Part shown: one piece after another, positions 6,623 to 8,992 of the stretch
Layout: each line of letters opens with the position of its first letter
Position numbering within the stretch: the first letter of the stretch is position 1
Assembly (NCBI GenBank): GCA_016935715.1
Contig: JAFGQJ010000006.1
Span: 1-8,992 of the forward strand
Direction: 5' to 3'
Length of the DNA: 8,992 bases
Source: Spirochaetales bacterium
GTDB lineage: Bacteria > Spirochaetota > Spirochaetia > SZUA-6 > DRHE01
Program-made: the position numbers and the translations under genes
The notes under the pieces: model-generated
Database searches by the model: none
The model's input: only the letters and a program-made list of their open reading frames with translations
What the model was told of the DNA's origin: nothing

Positions 6623-6686
6623 GTTTTTTTCAGGGGATTTTCGTGGTGCGTTTGGTTTTGCAGCGGAAATCGTCGTAGCCCGTCTG

Positions 6687-6700
6687 TGCAAACGGCTGCA
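6687..6700. promoter_or_regulatory. LacI-family-like operator TGCAAACGGCTGCA
   Basis: The 14-mer matches the general LacI/GalR-family operator pattern TGNAANCGNTTNCA at nine of its ten defined positions; the one exception is C at position 10. It is partly palindromic around a central CG. It lies 5 bp upstream of the -35 of the rightward promoter and 64 bp upstream of the -35 of the leftward one. A sugar-responsive LacI-type regulator could therefore control both divergent units. No such regulator is encoded in the window. Confidence 0.45.
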
Positions 6701-6705
6701 TTTCG

Positions 6706-6734
6706 TTGACAGCTTCCGTGCTGCCCGCAATACT
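6706..6734 (+). promoter_or_regulatory. Promoter for the URO-D-like and kinase genes, predicting a near-leaderless mRNA
   Basis: A perfect TTGACA (6706-6711), a 17-bp spacer and AATACT (6729-6734, four of six) form a good promoter. The start should fall at about 6740-6742, only 2-4 nt before the chosen ATG at 6744. No well-placed Shine-Dalgarno precedes that ATG. This agrees with leaderless or almost leaderless initiation and argues against starts further upstream. Confidence 0.55.
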
Positions 6735-6743
6735 GTCGGAAGA

Positions 6744-7934
6744 ATGGCTAAAGGAAAGACCTCCAGGCTGACGCCCAGAGAGCGCGTACTCCTGGCCCTG
6801 CGGTTTCAGGAAGCCGACCGTGTCCCCATAGATCTGGACGGCTGGGCTACCTACTTCACCGAAGGGGCGTACAGGAACCTCCTGCAGTATCTCGAGATCG
6901 AAGAGGAACCGCAGGTAAACGACTGGTTCCTGGTTTCGGGGGTAGAGGAGTCGATCCTGCGACGCTTCGGGGTGGATTTCCGGCGGATAGGCCTCGGCGT
7001 TCCGGACGGGTTCCGCAGCAAAACCTATTCGGACGGCAGCTGGGATGACGAGTGGGGCGTCCGCAAGCGCAAGGTCGCGCATCGCAATCCCAGCACCGGG
7101 CAGACGGCGTACTACGCCGAGATGATCGAACCCCCGCTGGCCCAAGCCTCGATCGACGATCTGGACGGTTATCCCTGGCCCGATCCCGATGATCCCGGTC
7201 GCTATCGAGGGCTGGCCGACAGGGTAAAGAATCTCTACGACACGACCCAGTTTGCCCTGGTGGCCGCGGCGATCGGGGACGGCATCTTCGAGAAGGCTCA
7301 GGCACTGCGGGGAATGCAGCGCTTCTTCGAGGACCTTCTCATCAACCGAAAGTTCGCCGCCGCTCTGATCGGCAGGATCCTGCAGATCCAGCTGGCGATC
7401 TTCGACAGGTATCTGTCGATAGTCGGGCCGTATGTCGCGATGGTGGAGACTTCGGATGACTATGGCATGCAGACCGGGCCGCTCATTTCGCCCGAGCTGT
7501 ACCGGGAAATGCTCAAACCGGCCCACCGCCGGCTGAACCGCTTCATCAGGCAGCGGACCCAGGCCAAGATCTATCTGCACTCCTGCGGTTCCATAGCGCA
7601 GATGCTGGACGAGCTGATCGACGCGGGGGTAGACGTGATCAACCCGGTCCAACCCAAGGCCAGGGATATGGATTCGGCTGTACTGAAAAGCCGCTTCGGA
7701 GGGCGGGTGGTATTTCACGGCGGTGTGGACGAGCAGTACGCGCTTCCCCACGGATCGGTCGAAGAGGTGCGGGAGGAAGTCGCCCGGCGTATCCGCTCGT
7801 TTGCACCGGGAGGCGGATACATCTTCGCCCCAGCCCACAATATTCAGGACGACGTGCCCCCGGAAAACGTCGTTACCATGTTCGCTGCTGCACTGGAGCT
7901 CGGATGCTACCCGATTGCAGGGGCGGAAAGCTGA
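6744..7934 (+). CDS. Uroporphyrinogen decarboxylase-superfamily protein (not HemE)
   Basis: This 396-residue protein of the URO-D/MtaA superfamily is expected to be a TIM barrel. Recognisable segments are TPRERVLLALRFQEADRVPID (10-30), SDDYGMQTGPLISPELYREM (237-256), YLHSCGSIAQMLDELIDAGVDVINPVQ (277-303), VVFHGGVDEQYALPHGSVEEV (322-342) and a C-terminal segment, PGGGYIFAPAHNIQDDVPPENV (355-376). His279 and Cys281 in HSCG correspond to the zinc-binding His-x-Cys of the methyl-transferring members. A later cysteine, Cys388, is present, but its equivalence is uncertain. The N-terminal MRQAGR-type motif of heme-pathway HemE is missing, so heme synthesis is unlikely. No corrinoid protein gene is visible. 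An ATG at 6606 would add 46 non-family residues and lies upstream of the promoter, so ATG 6744 is preferred. The kinase gene follows 9 nt downstream, forming an operon. Confidence 0.85.
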   Translation: MAKGKTSRLTPRERVLLALRFQEADRVPIDLDGWATYFTEGAYRNLLQYLEIEEEPQVNDWFLVSGVEESILRRFGVDFRRIGLGVPDGFRSKTYSDGSWDDEWGVRKRKVAHRNPSTGQTAYYAEMIEPPLAQASIDDLDGYPWPDPDDPGRYRGLADRVKNLYDTTQFALVAAAIGDGIFEKAQALRGMQRFFEDLLINRKFAAALIGRILQIQLAIFDRYLSIVGPYVAMVETSDDYGMQTGPLISPELYREMLKPAHRRLNRFIRQRTQAKIYLHSCGSIAQMLDELIDAGVDVINPVQPKARDMDSAVLKSRFGGRVVFHGGVDEQYALPHGSVEEVREEVARRIRSFAPGGGYIFAPAHNIQDDVPPENVVTMFAAALELGCYPIAGAES

Positions 7935-7943
7935 GCGAAAGAC

Positions 7944-8992
7944 ATGAGCACAAGCGCGGATCAGTTGCTTCAGACACTTCGAGACGCCGAGAAGGAGCCG
8001 AACAGCGATACCAGGATCGGTCGATACTTCCGGGACGGGTACGATCTGCCCGCCGACTGGGATCGGATTCGCTCCCGTTATCAGGGGATGATTGAAACCC
8101 ATCTGCATCGTTTCGCGAGGCCGCAGATAGCCTTTGCCCGGGCTCCGGGACGGGTCAATCTCATCGGGGAGCACACCGACTACAATGGCCTGCCCGTATT
8201 CCCCATGGCCGTGAACCGGGACATGGCCGCCGTATTCACGCCGCGCAGCGACCGCAAGGTCCTCATCGTCAACACCCGCCCGGAGTTCGCCGAGCGCTCC
8301 TTCGACATCGAGCAGTCCATACCACCCTATCCCACCGGGGACTGGGGCAACTACGGCAAGGCCGCGGTTCAGGGACTGTTCGATCTCTACCGGCAGAAGA
8401 GGAGGGGTGTCGAACGTTTTTGCGGGTTCGAGGCGACGATCGACGGCGACATCCCGATCGCAGCGGGCATGAGCTCTTCCTCCGCCCTGGTGGTTCTCTG
8501 TGCGCTGATTTTCCTGGCCTCCAACCGTCTGGAGCTGCACACGACCGCAGAAGGGCGGCTGGAGCTGGCGGACCTTCTGGCCGGGGCGGAGCGGTACGTA
8601 GGTACTCAGGGTGGAGGTATGGATCAGGCCATCTCTCTGATGGGAAGGGCGGGCCACGCGGTCAAAATCGACTTCTTCCCACTGAAGACCCGCCCGGCGC
8701 CGCTTCCGGAGGACTACACGATCGTCGTAGCCGACAGCACGATCAAGGCAGCCAAGACGGCCGAAGCCCTGGACAAGTACAACCGCCGTCCCATAGAGTG
8801 CCGACTGGCGGCCGCCGTTCTGAAGAAGGTGTTCAGCCGGCGCTGCGGCCGGGACGTACCGATCTTCCTCCTGGGGGATCTGAAACAGGAAAAGCTCGCG
8901 ATTCCGGAGCCGGAAATCTGGAAAATCGCCGATGCCGCGCTCCACGAGCAACCGTATACCCTGGAGGAGATAGCCCGGCTGCTGGGACAGGA
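7944..8992 (+). CDS. Galactokinase-family GHMP kinase (3' end outside window)
   Basis: The frame is open from ATG 7944 to the window end, giving 349 residues and no stop. It belongs to the GHMP kinases that phosphorylate C1 of galactose or related sugars with ATP. Motif 1, RAPGRVNLIGEHTDYNG, is at 66-82 with Arg70 as catalytic arginine. The ATP-binding loop PIAAGMSSSSA is at 171-181. TQGGGMDQAISLMG at 221-234 contains the catalytic base Asp227. YNRRPIECRLAAAVL is at 279-293. The third GHMP motif lies beyond the window. About 60 residues precede motif 1, and the segments DGDIP, GGGMDQ, ECRLAA and ALHEQPYTLEEIARLLG recall the longer eukaryote-like branch that includes GalNAc kinase (GALK2), more than E. 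coli GalK. Galactose or GalNAc are both possible substrates. The Shine-Dalgarno is weak and the gap to the upstream gene is 9 nt, suggesting coupled translation. Confidence 0.9.
   Translation, partial: MSTSADQLLQTLRDAEKEPNSDTRIGRYFRDGYDLPADWDRIRSRYQGMIETHLHRFARPQIAFARAPGRVNLIGEHTDYNGLPVFPMAVNRDMAAVFTPRSDRKVLIVNTRPEFAERSFDIEQSIPPYPTGDWGNYGKAAVQGLFDLYRQKRRGVERFCGFEATIDGDIPIAAGMSSSSALVVLCALIFLASNRLELHTTAEGRLELADLLAGAERYVGTQGGGMDQAISLMGRAGHAVKIDFFPLKTRPAPLPEDYTIVVADSTIKAAKTAEALDKYNRRPIECRLAAAVLKKVFSRRCGRDVPIFLLGDLKQEKLAIPEPEIWKIADAALHEQPYTLEEIARLLGQ

Noticed and set aside
6606..6743. N-terminal extension of the URO-D-like protein from the ATG at 6606
   Set aside because: The 46 extra residues match no family pattern, the frame crosses two promoters and an operator, and the predicted transcript starts after it.
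6630..8951. Very long antisense open frame (about 770 codons) opposite the URO-D-like and kinase genes
   Set aside because: It mirrors two genes with clear family motifs on the plus strand. Its translation is rich in Arg, Gly and Pro and shows no domain, as expected for shadow frames in GC-rich DNA.
1..8992. Mobile element, CRISPR array, tRNA or rRNA gene
   Set aside because: No transposase or integrase motif, no regularly spaced repeats and no tRNA- or rRNA-like sequence were seen on either strand by eye.

Overview
The window is GC-rich (I estimate about 60%), tightly packed bacterial DNA. It carries eight protein genes, two of them cut by the window edges, and they look like a carbohydrate uptake and catabolism locus. 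The solute-binding protein has a type I signal peptide ending in AFA|GG and no lipobox cysteine, which implies a periplasm and so a diderm cell. Together with a DUF5107/TPR-type protein and a transporter without its own ATPase, this resembles free-living Spirochaetes. No rRNA or taxonomic marker is present, so that placement is an inference.

Layout. (1) 1-1524, plus: the C-terminal 507 residues of a TPR-repeat protein of the DUF5107 type, start outside the window. (2) 1525-1610: a convergent intergenic gap with a G-rich tandem repeat. (3) 1611-2174, minus: a stand-alone pyruvate-kinase C-terminal-domain protein. (4) 2175-2336: a divergent regulatory region. (5) 2337-3371, plus: a Gfo/Idh/MocA NAD(P)-dependent oxidoreductase, converging with only 6 bp on the transporter operon. 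(6) 6536 down to 3378, minus: a binding protein, MalF-type permease and MalG-type permease operon. A 14-bp perfect hairpin lies after the binding-protein gene. (7) 6537-6743: a second divergent control region with a good promoter in each direction, a palindrome just after the binding-protein transcription start, and a LacI-like operator. (8) 6744-7934, plus: a uroporphyrinogen-decarboxylase-superfamily protein that is not HemE. (9) 7944-8992, plus: a galactokinase-family GHMP kinase, cut at the window end.

Working model (inference): the ABC importer brings in a sugar or glycoside, probably powered by a shared ATPase encoded elsewhere. The oxidoreductase acts on a sugar or polyol, and the GHMP kinase phosphorylates galactose or a relative such as GalNAc. 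The URO-D-like and pyruvate-kinase-C-like proteins are recurrent families without an assigned step here and are the most interesting unknowns. No mobile elements, CRISPR arrays, tRNA or rRNA genes were seen.
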